Source of the DNA: an uncultured Collinsella sp.
GTDB taxonomy: Bacteria; Actinomycetota; Coriobacteriia; Coriobacteriales; Coriobacteriaceae
Assembly: GCA_902464485.1 (NCBI GenBank)
Contig: CABQJJ010000064.1
Location: forward strand, 1-9,796
DNA: 9,796 bases
Direction: 5' to 3'
The translations under genes and the position numbers were made by a program. The notes beneath the pieces are model-generated. The model did no database searches and was not told where the DNA came from. It saw nothing but the letters and a program-made list of their open reading frames with translations. Shown here piece by piece: positions 1 through 6,761 of the stretch; positions within the stretch are counted from its first letter, which is position 1; every line of letters begins with the position of its first letter.

Positions 1-113
1 CTGCGGGCATTGCGTTTAACCTGTCCGCCGCCACGTTGGGCAACATCGTGGGCGGTGCGGTTCTGGTCGCGCTCGGCTACTGGTTTATCTACGCCAAGAA
101 GTCCGAGGCGTAA
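1..113 (+). CDS. Formate/nitrite transporter family protein, C-terminal end only (partial)
   Basis: The frame starting at base 3 is open from the left edge to a TAA at 111-113 and gives the last 36 residues of a protein. They contain a Gly-rich hydrophobic helix (GNIVGGAVLVALGYWFIY) followed by a short charged tail ending KKSEA. This looks like the last transmembrane helix of FNT-family channels (FocA/NirC), which move formate or nitrite across the inner membrane and typically end with an N-I-x-G-G-x-hydrophobic helix. Substrate cannot be decided from this fragment; formate is favoured by the molybdenum/selenium genes that follow, since formate dehydrogenase is a common user of both. The intrinsic terminator directly downstream suggests it ends its own transcript. 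Confidence 0.8.
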   Translation, partial: AGIAFNLSAATLGNIVGGAVLVALGYWFIYAKKSEA

Positions 114-135
114 GGTACCGTCTGTTTGACGTTGG

Positions 136-172
136 GCCTCCCGCGGGGTGTTGCCGTGCGGGAGGCTTTTTT
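136..172 (+). terminator. Rho-independent terminator after the FNT transporter gene
   Basis: A perfect 9-bp GC-rich stem, GCCTCCCGC (136-144) with GCGGGAGGC (158-166), encloses a 13-nt loop and is followed by six T residues (167-172). It lies 22 nt after the transporter stop codon, so it should separate that gene from the oxidoreductase gene downstream. Confidence 0.93.
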
Positions 173-219
173 GGTCTGGGCTCGTTGCTGGGCTGTTGAC
201 CTGTTGTGTTTGGCTGATG

Positions 220-226
220 AAAGGGG
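220..226 (+). promoter_or_regulatory. Ribosome binding site that fixes the oxidoreductase start
   Basis: AAAGGGG at 220-226 lies 8 nt before the ATG at 235. The earlier in-frame GTG (148) sits inside the loop of the upstream terminator, and the ATG at 217 precedes this site, so neither is likely to be the start. Confidence 0.7.
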
Positions 227-234
227 TAATCGAG

Positions 235-2352
235 ATGGCATCTGCTGTGAAGCGTGACGGTCGCGCCGTGGTGACCACATGCGGGGGATGCTATGCCGAT
301 TGTGCCTTTGCGGCATGCGTTGAGGACGGCTGCGTGGTGGCTGAGTTGCCGGTTGCGGGGCATCCGTGCGCGGCACGTGCCCTGTGCGCCCGCGGGCGCC
401 ATCGCCTGGCAATGCCGCTTGACGAGCGCGACCGGATTTTGCATCCCATGCGCCGACGAGCTGATGGCTCGGGGTTCGATGCGATTTCGTGGGACGAGGC
501 GTTCGCGCAGATTGCGGCGCGCCTTGGGGGGATTATTGACGAGTGCGGTCCGCGTGCGCTGGGCATGACGCTCGGCGTGCCCTCGTTCGACCGCTACTGG
601 GCATATCGCTTTATGCATGCGCTGGGCTCGCCCAACGTGTATGGTGCCGACGGTGCCTGCGAGGTAAGCCGACTTACCGGATGGGAGCACAGCCTGGGTT
701 ACAGCCCCGCCTCCGACCTGTCGCATACCGATTGCATCATGTATCTGGGGCGTTCCATCGTCGATTCGTCGACGATGGGGGCTGTTGATGCGCTCAACGA
801 TGCCCGTCGCCGTGGGGCGAAGATTTTCGTGGTCGACCCCCGGCGCAGCGGCTCGGCTGCGCTTGCCGACCGCTGGCTGCGCGTGCGCCCGGGCTGCGAC
901 TTGGCGCTGCTGTTGGGTATTGCCCATGTCTTGATTGCCGAGGACCTGTATGACCACGAGTTCGTGGACCGCTATACCACAGGCTTTGACGAGCTGGCGC
1001 AGGCGGCCCGTGCTTGGACGCCCGAGTGGGCCGAGTCGATGTGCGACGTGCCGGCCGCAGAGATTGCCGCCACGGCGCGCGATCTCGCTGCCGCCGCGCC
1101 TGCCGCTGTGGTGGATGCTGGCTTTCATGGTGGCATCGGAATCGCGTATGCCAATAGCACCCAGACCGCGCGCGCTATCTGCTTGGTCGATGTGCTGCTG
1201 GGCTGTATCGGGCATGCGGGCGGCGCGCTCAATCCACCCACGCCGCTCGTGTTGGGCGACTTAGACCCTGCGCGTTTTGCGACGCCGTCAGTGCCGCGTG
1301 AGCCTAAGTTGGGGTCCGAGCGCTATCCACTCGTCGACCCCGAGCGCGGTCTGTGCACGACCATCGGCCAGTCGATTCTGGCCGGCGATTTGCGCGGGCT
1401 CATCGTCTATGCCAGTAACCCCGGTGCGGGCTATGGCAACGCCGGAGCGTGGTTGGGTATTTTGCAGCAGCTCGACTTGCTCGTGACGATTGATATCCGC
1501 TGGTCCGAGACAGCGCGCGCTTCTGACTTCGTGCTGCCCGATGTGACGTATCTGGAGGCCGACCGCGGTGTGGGCACAGTCGTGGGTGCCAACGATTCGC
1601 GGGTGTTCTACCGCAACGCCGTGCTGCCTGTGCAGCATGACGACACACGTCCCGGTCGGGAGATTTTTGCCGGTCTGGCGCAGGCGTGTGGGGCTGGCGA
1701 GTACTTCCAGTTTACGTCTGACGACCTGGCGGCTGCCCAGGTGGCGCCTTTTGGGATCGATCTGGACGAGCTCAAGGAGCGCGGCTGGGCCGACACGGGT
1801 GTTGCGTTGCCGTCGCGTACGGGCGAGCCGGCGATTCCCTTGGATGGCGGCAAAATTGCGCTGGCAAGTGACGTATGGGAACGAGCCGGCCTGGGTCGTG
1901 TACCCAACTGGATCGCCCCCATGGTGGAGCCGGGCCTGGGGATGTTTCGCCTCATTAGCGGCAACCGTCCCTTTGAGTCGCATACCTCGCGAAGGCTTGC
2001 AGCCCAAGGTGCCGCCGAGGCTGGGTCGGACCTGGATGCCGTGCAGATGAATGCCGATGCTGCCGCGCACATGGGCATCGCCGACGGCGAGATCGTCGAA
2101 CTCGTGAGTGATATGGGCCGCGACCGCGTGCGCGTGGAGACGACGCCTTATCTGCATCCGGCGTGCATCTTTACGTCGGCCGCCCCCGGCGGGCGTTCGC
2201 TTGGCGCCGATGCCGGTGGCGCTCAAGCCTTGGGCGTGGGCCCGCTCGACCATACGCCGTTGCGTTGGGACCCGTTGACGGGTGCTGCGCTCACTCAGGA
2301 AAACGCCGTTCGCGTGGAAAAGATCGTCGCGCGCGGGGATAATGACGAGTAA
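235..2352 (+). CDS. Molybdopterin-dependent oxidoreductase, DMSO reductase superfamily, catalytic subunit with [4Fe-4S] site
   Basis: A 705-residue catalytic subunit of a molybdenum (or tungsten) bis-MGD enzyme. Near the N-terminus, Cys16, Cys19, Cys23 and Cys51 have the C-x2-C-x3-C-x27-C spacing of the [4Fe-4S] domain of this superfamily; Cys51 is followed by ARG where many members have K-G. Cys142 (in DGACEVS) is at the expected molybdenum-ligand position and is coded TGC, not TGA, so this is a Cys rather than a Sec enzyme. Further hallmarks are VYASNPG (391-397), ETARASDFVLPDVTYLE (425-441) and a C-terminal dinucleotide-binding domain (about 570-700, from FRLISGNRPFESHTSRRL). The style resembles thiosulfate/polysulfide-reductase-type members, but the substrate cannot be told. 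No Tat signal is visible, so it is probably cytoplasmic. No Fe-S or membrane partner subunit is adjacent. There are 52 nt and no terminator before selA, so co-transcription is likely. Confidence 0.9.
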   Translation: MASAVKRDGRAVVTTCGGCYADCAFAACVEDGCVVAELPVAGHPCAARALCARGRHRLAMPLDERDRILHPMRRRADGSGFDAISWDEAFAQIAARLGGIIDECGPRALGMTLGVPSFDRYWAYRFMHALGSPNVYGADGACEVSRLTGWEHSLGYSPASDLSHTDCIMYLGRSIVDSSTMGAVDALNDARRRGAKIFVVDPRRSGSAALADRWLRVRPGCDLALLLGIAHVLIAEDLYDHEFVDRYTTGFDELAQAARAWTPEWAESMCDVPAAEIAATARDLAAAAPAAVVDAGFHGGIGIAYANSTQTARAICLVDVLLGCIGHAGGALNPPTPLVLGDLDPARFATPSVPREPKLGSERYPLVDPERGLCTTIGQSILAGDLRGLIVYASNPGAGYGNAGAWLGILQQLDLLVTIDIRWSETARASDFVLPDVTYLEADRGVGTVVGANDSRVFYRNAVLPVQHDDTRPGREIFAGLAQACGAGEYFQFTSDDLAAAQVAPFGIDLDELKERGWADTGVALPSRTGEPAIPLDGGKIALASDVWERAGLGRVPNWIAPMVEPGLGMFRLISGNRPFESHTSRRLAAQGAAEAGSDLDAVQMNADAAAHMGIADGEIVELVSDMGRDRVRVETTPYLHPACIFTSAAPGGRSLGADAGGAQALGVGPLDHTPLRWDPLTGAALTQENAVRVEKIVARGDNDE

Positions 2353-2404
2353 TTGACTCAGCTGATGTATTCGACTGATCCACGTTTCTTTTGAAAGGCC
2401 GCAC

Positions 2405-3862
2405 ATGAGCGATAGCCAGAACATTTCCGATGAGGTGCGCGCCCGCCTGCGCGCCATTCCTTCCGTCAACGAGCTGCTTGCCGAGTGGCCGGTGGTGAAG
2501 GCGGCGGGGGAGACCTGCGACGCGGTGGTCCATGCTGCCGTGACGGCCGAGCTCGACGAGGAGCGCGCCGCCATTCGCGCCGGTGCCGCCCCGCGCTCTA
2601 AGCGCGACCTGGCCTCGGCCATCGAGTGGCGTGCGCATCGCTCCGCACTGCCGAGCCTGCGCCCCGCCGTCAACGCCACGGGTGTGGTCATCCATACCAA
2701 TCTGGGCCGTGCCCCGCTTGCGGAGTCGGCGGCAAAGGCCGTGGCCGAGGTTGCGCGCGGGTATAGCACGCTCGAGTACAGCGTCGACACCTGTTCGCGC
2801 GGGTCGCGCAAGGAGCACGCCGCGCAACTGATCCGCTCGCTCACCGGTGCCGAGGACGCGCTCGTGGTCAACAACAACGCCGCTGCGGTGCTGCTGGTGC
2901 TGGCAACCCATGCCGCGGGCAAAGAGGTCATAGTCAGCCGTGGCGAGCTTGTTGAGATCGGCGGCAGCTTCCGTATCCCCGACGTCATGGCGGCTTCGGG
3001 CGCCAAACTCGTCGAGGTCGGCGCCACCAACCGCACGCACCTGTCGGACTACGAGCGCGCCATCACGCCCGATACGGCCATGATCCTCAAGGTCCATCCT
3101 TCCAACTATCGCATCGAGGGCTTTCACGAGGAAGTGAGCTCAAGGGAGCTCGCCGCACTGGCCCATAAGCACGGCCTGCTGTTCTATGAAGACCAGGGTT
3201 CGGGCGCGCTGCTGCCCGATGACATCTTGGTGCGCGGCGGCGAGGAAACCACGCCGGCTTCGGTTTCGGCGGGGCTCGATGTGGTGTCGTGCTCGGGCGA
3301 TAAATTGTTGGGTGCCGCACAGGCGGGCATTATCATGGGCCGTCGCGATCTGGTCCAGGCCTGCGGCGCACATCCGCTCATGCGCGCTCTGCGTCCGGGC
3401 AAGTTGGCGCTCACGGCGCTCGAGGCCACACTTCGCATCTACATGGACGGCGCCGACGTGGCCCATCGCGATATTCCGGTGCTCAGCATGCTCACGCTGC
3501 CGCTGGCCCATTTGGAACGACGTGCCCGCAAGCTGCGCGATCGTATGGTCGCCGGGCTCGATAAGGCTGGCTGCCCGTGTGCCGTGCAGGTGGAAATCGT
3601 CGAGGAATCGTCGGCCCCCGGTGGCGGCTCGCTGCCTACCGTGGAGTTGCCCACGATGTGCGTTGCCGTGCGTCTTGTTGACGAGCGCCTGTCCGTCGAC
3701 GCGCTCAAACGCTCGCTCGTTCAAGACTTCGATACGCCGGTCGTCACGCGCGCCTCGCACGACCGCATTCTGTTTGATGTGCGCACGCTCGTGGGCGACC
3801 GCGATATCGAGACGGCGGCATCGACGCTCGTCGCGTGCGTTGAGAAGGCGATTGCTCGATGA
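2405..3862 (+). CDS. selA: L-seryl-tRNA(Sec) selenium transferase (selenocysteine synthase)
   Basis: SelA is a PLP enzyme that turns Ser-tRNA-Sec into Sec-tRNA-Sec with selenophosphate as selenium donor. The 485-residue product is close to the usual length of about 460-470. The N-terminal segment LRAIPSVNELL (16-26) matches the SelA N-terminal domain. The conserved block PAVNATGVVIHTNLGRAPL (87-105) is followed by the PLP-fold core, and the Schiff-base lysine is Lys300 in SCSGDKLLGAAQAGIIMG. YEDQGSGAL (261-269) supplies the usual acidic residue of the aminotransferase-like fold. GAAAGG-like sequence GAAAGG at 2393-2398 is a fitting ribosome site 6 nt before the ATG. The stop overlaps the selB start (ATGA), which implies translational coupling. 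A TTGACT box at 2353-2358 resembles a -35 element, but no good -10 follows it. Confidence 0.97.
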   Translation: MSDSQNISDEVRARLRAIPSVNELLAEWPVVKAAGETCDAVVHAAVTAELDEERAAIRAGAAPRSKRDLASAIEWRAHRSALPSLRPAVNATGVVIHTNLGRAPLAESAAKAVAEVARGYSTLEYSVDTCSRGSRKEHAAQLIRSLTGAEDALVVNNNAAAVLLVLATHAAGKEVIVSRGELVEIGGSFRIPDVMAASGAKLVEVGATNRTHLSDYERAITPDTAMILKVHPSNYRIEGFHEEVSSRELAALAHKHGLLFYEDQGSGALLPDDILVRGGEETTPASVSAGLDVVSCSGDKLLGAAQAGIIMGRRDLVQACGAHPLMRALRPGKLALTALEATLRIYMDGADVAHRDIPVLSMLTLPLAHLERRARKLRDRMVAGLDKAGCPCAVQVEIVEESSAPGGGSLPTVELPTMCVAVRLVDERLSVDALKRSLVQDFDTPVVTRASHDRILFDVRTLVGDRDIETAASTLVACVEKAIAR

Positions 3863-5826
3863 GTGAGGTTCAAGCACTGGTGGAGTGTCCCGTTATCGTA
3901 GGTACGGCGGGACATGTTGACCACGGTAAGTCGGCGCTCATCGAGGCGCTGACGGGTAAAAACCCCGACCGCCTGGAAGTTGAACGTCGTCGCGGCATGA
4001 CCGTTGAGCTTGGCTTTGGTGAGCTGGCGCTGCCGAGTGGCAAGATCGTTGGCCTGGTCGACGTGCCGGGCCATGCGCATTACTTGCGTGCCATGGTGCA
4101 GGGCGCCACGGGTATCGACGTGGCCGTGCTGGTGGTTTCGGCCGTCGAGGGCGTGATGCCGCAGACCCGCGAGCACGTGCATGTGCTGGAGCTGCTGGGC
4201 GTCACACACATGGTGGTCGCGCTGACGATGTGCGACCTGGCCGACGCCGAGATGACTGAGCTTGCCGAGCTCGATGTCGATGATTTTTTGTCGGACACCG
4301 TGTTTGCGGGCGTGCCGATCGTGCCCGTGTCGTCCAAGACCGGTGCGGGAATCGATGACCTGCTGGCTGCGCTCGACGAGCAGGTTGCCGCTTGCTGGGG
4401 TGCCTGCCGTGCCCGTGCCGAGCTCACCGATGCCGCACCGCGTCTGCCCATCGACCGCTGCTTTACGATCAAGGGCGCCGGTACCGTGGTGACGGGAACG
4501 TTGCACGATGCGCCGGTTGCGGTGGGCGATGAGCTCGTCGCGCTGCCGTCGCGTACGGTCTGTCGCGTGCGCGGGATTCAAGTGCATGGCGATACGCCGC
4601 GGGCATTGCCCGGTCAGCGTGTGGCGCTCAACTTGGTGGGCGATGCCGTCGCCGCGCTCGATCGCGGAGAGATGCTCGGCGTGCAGGGTCGCTTTGGCCA
4701 GACGATGCGCTTTATGATGGTGTTCACTTACCTGGGCCGCGAGGGTGCCAAGCCGCGCGTGCTCGAGTCGGGCGCGCGCGTGCATGTGATGGCGGGTACG
4801 GCCGAGGTTGTCGGTCGCATCATGTTCATGGAGGGCGAGGCCCCCATGGCGGTGGGCGAGACCCGTATTGTTCAGGTGCGCTTGGAAAACTCGCTGCCGC
4901 TACGTGCCGGGGATCATGCCGTGGTGCTGTCCTATTCGCCCGTGATGCTTATTGGCGGCGGGCGCGTGCTGCTTTCGCGCTGCCGTCGCTCGCGCGAGCT
5001 TGCTGATGGGGAGCGTGCACTGTATGCGGCGCTCGAGTCCGGTGATATCGCGGGCGGTGTGGGCGCTTGGCTGGCGCTGCAGGCGCTGCCGGTTACGGCG
5101 GTTGATGTTGCCGAGGCGCTGGATCTTGGCGTCGGCGAGGTCGATGCCGTACTGCGCGGGTTGGTGGCGCAGGGCTCCGTTCGCAAACTTGCCGCGGGTG
5201 ATTCGGACCTCTTGGCGGACGCCGTGGTGCTCGACGCCGCGATGGATGCACTGGCAGCGACCTTGTCGACCATGCATGCCGCGGCTCCCAAGGAGACGGG
5301 CTTTACGCCCGGCGCCGTTGCCCATGCTGCGTGGCCTTCCGCTGATGAATGCGTTTCCGCGGCTCTGATTGCCGAGGGCTGCTCGCGTGGCGTGTGCGCC
5401 GCCGAGGGTGCCGAGGTGTTCGACCCGCATTCGGCCGCCGCTGCGGCGCGCGTGGTGCACGAGGCTTGCGAGCGCATCGTTTCCTTGCTGGACGAAGCTG
5501 GCCTCGATGCGCCGACGTTGCCAGAGGTAGGCGAGCAACTGCAGCTCGATCGCGACACCATGACGCGAGCTCTGCGCGAGCTTTCGCTTAACCGTTCCAT
5601 CGTGAAGATCGAGCGCGACGTTGCCCTGTCTGCCATCTCGGAAGCCCATGCGCGCGAGCTTGTTGCCGTTGCCATTGAGGCGGCCGGTGGCGCTGCCACC
5701 ACGAGTGTGTTGCGCGAGGCCCTGGGTGTGTCGCGCAAGCGTGCCATCAGCATCTTGGAGCACCTGGATGCCGTGCGCTTCACGGTGCTCGACAAGGAGG
5801 CCGGCGGCCTGCGCTCCCTGCGCTAG
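3859..5826 (+). CDS. selB: Selenocysteine-specific translation elongation factor
   Basis: SelB is the GTPase that carries Sec-tRNA-Sec to the ribosome at UGA codons marked by a SECIS hairpin. The 655-residue protein starts with an EF-Tu-like part: G1 GHVDHGKS (18-25), the switch-I region RRGMTVELGFG (44-54) with Thr48, G3 DVPGH (68-72), the G4 region LTMCD (122-126) and the G5-like region VSSKTGAG (157-164). Domains II/III follow to about residue 375, including FTIKGAGTVVTGTL (202-215). The rest contains the winged-helix repeats that bind the SECIS; the last one ends KRAISILEHLDAVRFT, a typical SelB C-terminus. The length is a little above the 610-640 of known SelBs. The lysine of the NKxD/TKxD guanine-binding motif is Met124 here, which is unusual. 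The start overlaps the selA stop by 4 nt. Confidence 0.97.
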   Translation: MSEVQALVECPVIVGTAGHVDHGKSALIEALTGKNPDRLEVERRRGMTVELGFGELALPSGKIVGLVDVPGHAHYLRAMVQGATGIDVAVLVVSAVEGVMPQTREHVHVLELLGVTHMVVALTMCDLADAEMTELAELDVDDFLSDTVFAGVPIVPVSSKTGAGIDDLLAALDEQVAACWGACRARAELTDAAPRLPIDRCFTIKGAGTVVTGTLHDAPVAVGDELVALPSRTVCRVRGIQVHGDTPRALPGQRVALNLVGDAVAALDRGEMLGVQGRFGQTMRFMMVFTYLGREGAKPRVLESGARVHVMAGTAEVVGRIMFMEGEAPMAVGETRIVQVRLENSLPLRAGDHAVVLSYSPVMLIGGGRVLLSRCRRSRELADGERALYAALESGDIAGGVGAWLALQALPVTAVDVAEALDLGVGEVDAVLRGLVAQGSVRKLAAGDSDLLADAVVLDAAMDALAATLSTMHAAAPKETGFTPGAVAHAAWPSADECVSAALIAEGCSRGVCAAEGAEVFDPHSAAAAARVVHEACERIVSLLDEAGLDAPTLPEVGEQLQLDRDTMTRALRELSLNRSIVKIERDVALSAISEAHARELVAVAIEAAGGAATTSVLREALGVSRKRAISILEHLDAVRFTVLDKEAGGLRSLR

Positions 5827-5841
5827 ATTGGCTGCTCGGTT

Positions 5842-5850
5842 TGGTAAAAT
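5842..5850 (+). promoter_or_regulatory. Extended -10 promoter for tRNA-Sec
   Basis: TGGTAAAAT is a TG-N-TAAAAT extended -10 element with 5 of 6 bases of TATAAT. It lies 16 nt after the selB stop, and its -10 ends 12 nt before the mature tRNA 5' end, leaving room for a very short 5' leader. No -35 consensus is evident at the right distance, as is common for extended -10 promoters. The tRNA could also be read from the selAB transcript. Confidence 0.55.
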
Positions 5851-5862
5851 ACCGCCGCACTT

Positions 5863-5959
5863 GGGAACGGATGGGCTCCGGTGGGCTCCGCGGTCCTCAA
5901 AACCGTTGCGAGGCGTGCAAAACGTCTTGGATGTGTTCGATTCACATACGTTCCCGCCA
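5863..5959 (+). tRNA. selC: tRNA-Sec (anticodon UCA)
   Basis: A 97-nt tRNA with the bacterial tRNA-Sec architecture. The acceptor strands are 5863-5870 and 5948-5955 (seven Watson-Crick pairs plus a terminal G-A), giving the 8+5 acceptor/T layout special to this tRNA. The D-stem has 6 bp (5873-5878 with 5883-5888, two G-U pairs) and the 4-nt loop CGGT. The anticodon stem is 5890-5894 with 5902-5906; its loop CCTCAAA has anticodon TCA at 5897-5899. A long variable arm has a 7-bp stem (5909-5915 with 5923-5929). The T-stem is ATGTG/CACAT around TTCGATT, then discriminator G5956 and encoded CCA (5957-5959). It sits 36 nt after selB, charges with serine, and is the substrate of SelA. Oddities are C rather than U at position 33 and the G-A pair in the acceptor stem. 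Confidence 0.96.
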
Positions 5960-5967
5960 TACGCTAC

Positions 5968-6023
5968 CAGCGCTTTTGTGCTCGCGGTCTTGCTGCGTGC
6001 CGCAAAGGCGCTGTTTTGTTTTT
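5968..6023 (+). terminator. Rho-independent terminator after tRNA-Sec
   Basis: CAGCGCTTTTGTG (5968-5980) pairs with CGCAAAGGCGCTG (6001-6013) over 13 bp, two of them G-U, with a 20-nt loop. The stem is followed at once by TTTTGTTTTT (6014-6023). It starts 9 nt after the encoded CCA, so it should end the tRNA-Sec transcript and make mobA depend on read-through or its own promoter. Confidence 0.8.
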
Positions 6024-6076
6024 GCACGAGCTTTTCGAAGCGCCGTTATTTCGGCGGCTGTATTTAGCTTCGTGCA
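6023..6076 (+). other. Nested hairpin in the mobA upstream region
   Basis: An outer stem pairs TGCACGAGCT (6023-6032) with AGCTTCGTGCA (6066-6076), 10 bp with one bulged T. Inside it, AGCGCCG (6039-6045) pairs with CGGCGGCT (6052-6059), 7 bp with one bulged G and a TTATTT loop. It lies between the tRNA-Sec terminator and the mobA ribosome site. It could be a regulatory leader RNA or an operator; it does not have a T-run of its own. I cannot assign it to a known riboswitch class by eye. Confidence 0.4.
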
Positions 6077-6097
6077 CCGGGTTTCGAGCATGCCGAT

Positions 6098-6104
6098 GGA
6101 GGTG
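6098..6104 (+). promoter_or_regulatory. Ribosome binding site that fixes the mobA start
   Basis: GGAGGTG at 6098-6104 is a near-perfect Shine-Dalgarno sequence 9 nt before the ATG at 6114. The in-frame ATGs at 6090 and 6096 precede or overlap it, and the longer open frame runs back through the tRNA-Sec gene, so 6114 is the start. Confidence 0.85.
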
Positions 6105-6113
6105 TTTTGTCGT

Positions 6114-6746
6114 ATGACTACCGTAAGACGGGCCGATCTTTCTTGCGTCGTCCAGGCGGGCGGGTTGTCGTCGCGCATGGGCTGCGATAAGGCGCGCATG
6201 GCGTTTTGCGGCGAGCCGCTCATCGAGCGCGTGCTGGGTCGGCTGGCGCCAGTTGCCGGCGAGTTAGTCGTGACGACTTCGCGTCCTAGCGAGCTTGCCT
6301 ATCTTGAGGAGCACGCGTTTGGCGGCCTGGTGCCGCGTGTGGTGGCGGACCTTAAAGGGCCGGCGGGCGCCATGCGCGGCATCGCGAGCTCGCTGGCTGC
6401 GGCCCGATTGTCGCTCGTGGCGATCGTCGCCTGCGATATGCCGTTTGTCTCGCCGGAACTCATCGGCGCGCTTGCCGATTGTGTTGAGGCCGAGGCGCTC
6501 GACGTGTGCGTGCCGCACGAGGAGCGGGGGATTGAGCCGCTTTGCGCCGTCTGGCGTCGTGACGCGTGTGCGCCGGTTGCCCAAGAGCTGCTCGCCTGCG
6601 ACCGCCAGCGCATTCGCTGCCTGATCAATCGCGTCCAGGCTGGTTATATGGATGAGCCGCAGATCGTTAAGGCCGCGGGCTCGACGCCCTGCTTCGAAAA
6701 CGTCAATACGCCCGAGGAGTTTGCGGCGGCCGAGTTACTCGCCTAG
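6114..6746 (+). CDS. mobA: Molybdenum cofactor guanylyltransferase
   Basis: MobA links GMP from GTP to molybdenum-bound molybdopterin to make the guanine-dinucleotide cofactor needed by DMSO-reductase-family enzymes. The 210-residue protein opens with the nucleotide-binding loop QAGGLSSRMGCDKARMAF (14-31), the family's L-A-G-G-x-S-x-R-M-G-x-D-K signature with Gln in place of the first Leu. DLKGPAGAMRGI (79-90) corresponds to the usual G-P-L-A-G-I region. ACDMPFVSPEL (106-116) carries the metal/GTP-binding Asp108, and FENVNTPEEF (194-203) is the typical C-terminal motif. The length is normal for MobA (about 190-210). It follows the tRNA-Sec terminator and precedes the Se/S-carrier-like gene by 15 nt, so these two form an operon. 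Its cofactor product would serve the oxidoreductase upstream and any Sec-containing formate dehydrogenase elsewhere. Confidence 0.93.
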   Translation: MTTVRRADLSCVVQAGGLSSRMGCDKARMAFCGEPLIERVLGRLAPVAGELVVTTSRPSELAYLEEHAFGGLVPRVVADLKGPAGAMRGIASSLAAARLSLVAIVACDMPFVSPELIGALADCVEAEALDVCVPHEERGIEPLCAVWRRDACAPVAQELLACDRQRIRCLINRVQAGYMDEPQIVKAAGSTPCFENVNTPEEFAAAELLA

Positions 6747-6761
6747 ACGATTGGAGTTGCC

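Noticed and set aside
148..234. Longer N-terminus (29 extra residues, hydrophobic) for the molybdenum oxidoreductase
   Set aside because: The GTG at 148 lies within the loop of the upstream terminator and has no ribosome site; the segment lacks a twin-arginine motif; AAAGGGG is well placed for the ATG at 235.
658..660. Selenocysteine codon at the molybdenum-ligand position of the oxidoreductase
   Set aside because: The codon is TGC (Cys142), and the frame has no internal TGA.
2353..2381. Promoter in front of selA (TTGACT box)
   Set aside because: The -35-like box is good, but the sequence 16-18 nt downstream does not resemble a -10.
1288..3036. Long antisense open frames (also 85-1215, 3721-4785, 4900-6027, 7553-8656 and 8767-9750 on the - strand)
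   Set aside because: They lie opposite confidently identified genes, have low-complexity Arg/Ala/His-rich products with no recognisable motif, and are expected in GC-rich DNA.
5841..6113. Open frame extending mobA upstream by 91 codons
   Set aside because: It runs through the tRNA-Sec gene and its terminator; the MobA signature begins just after the ATG at 6114, which has a strong ribosome site.
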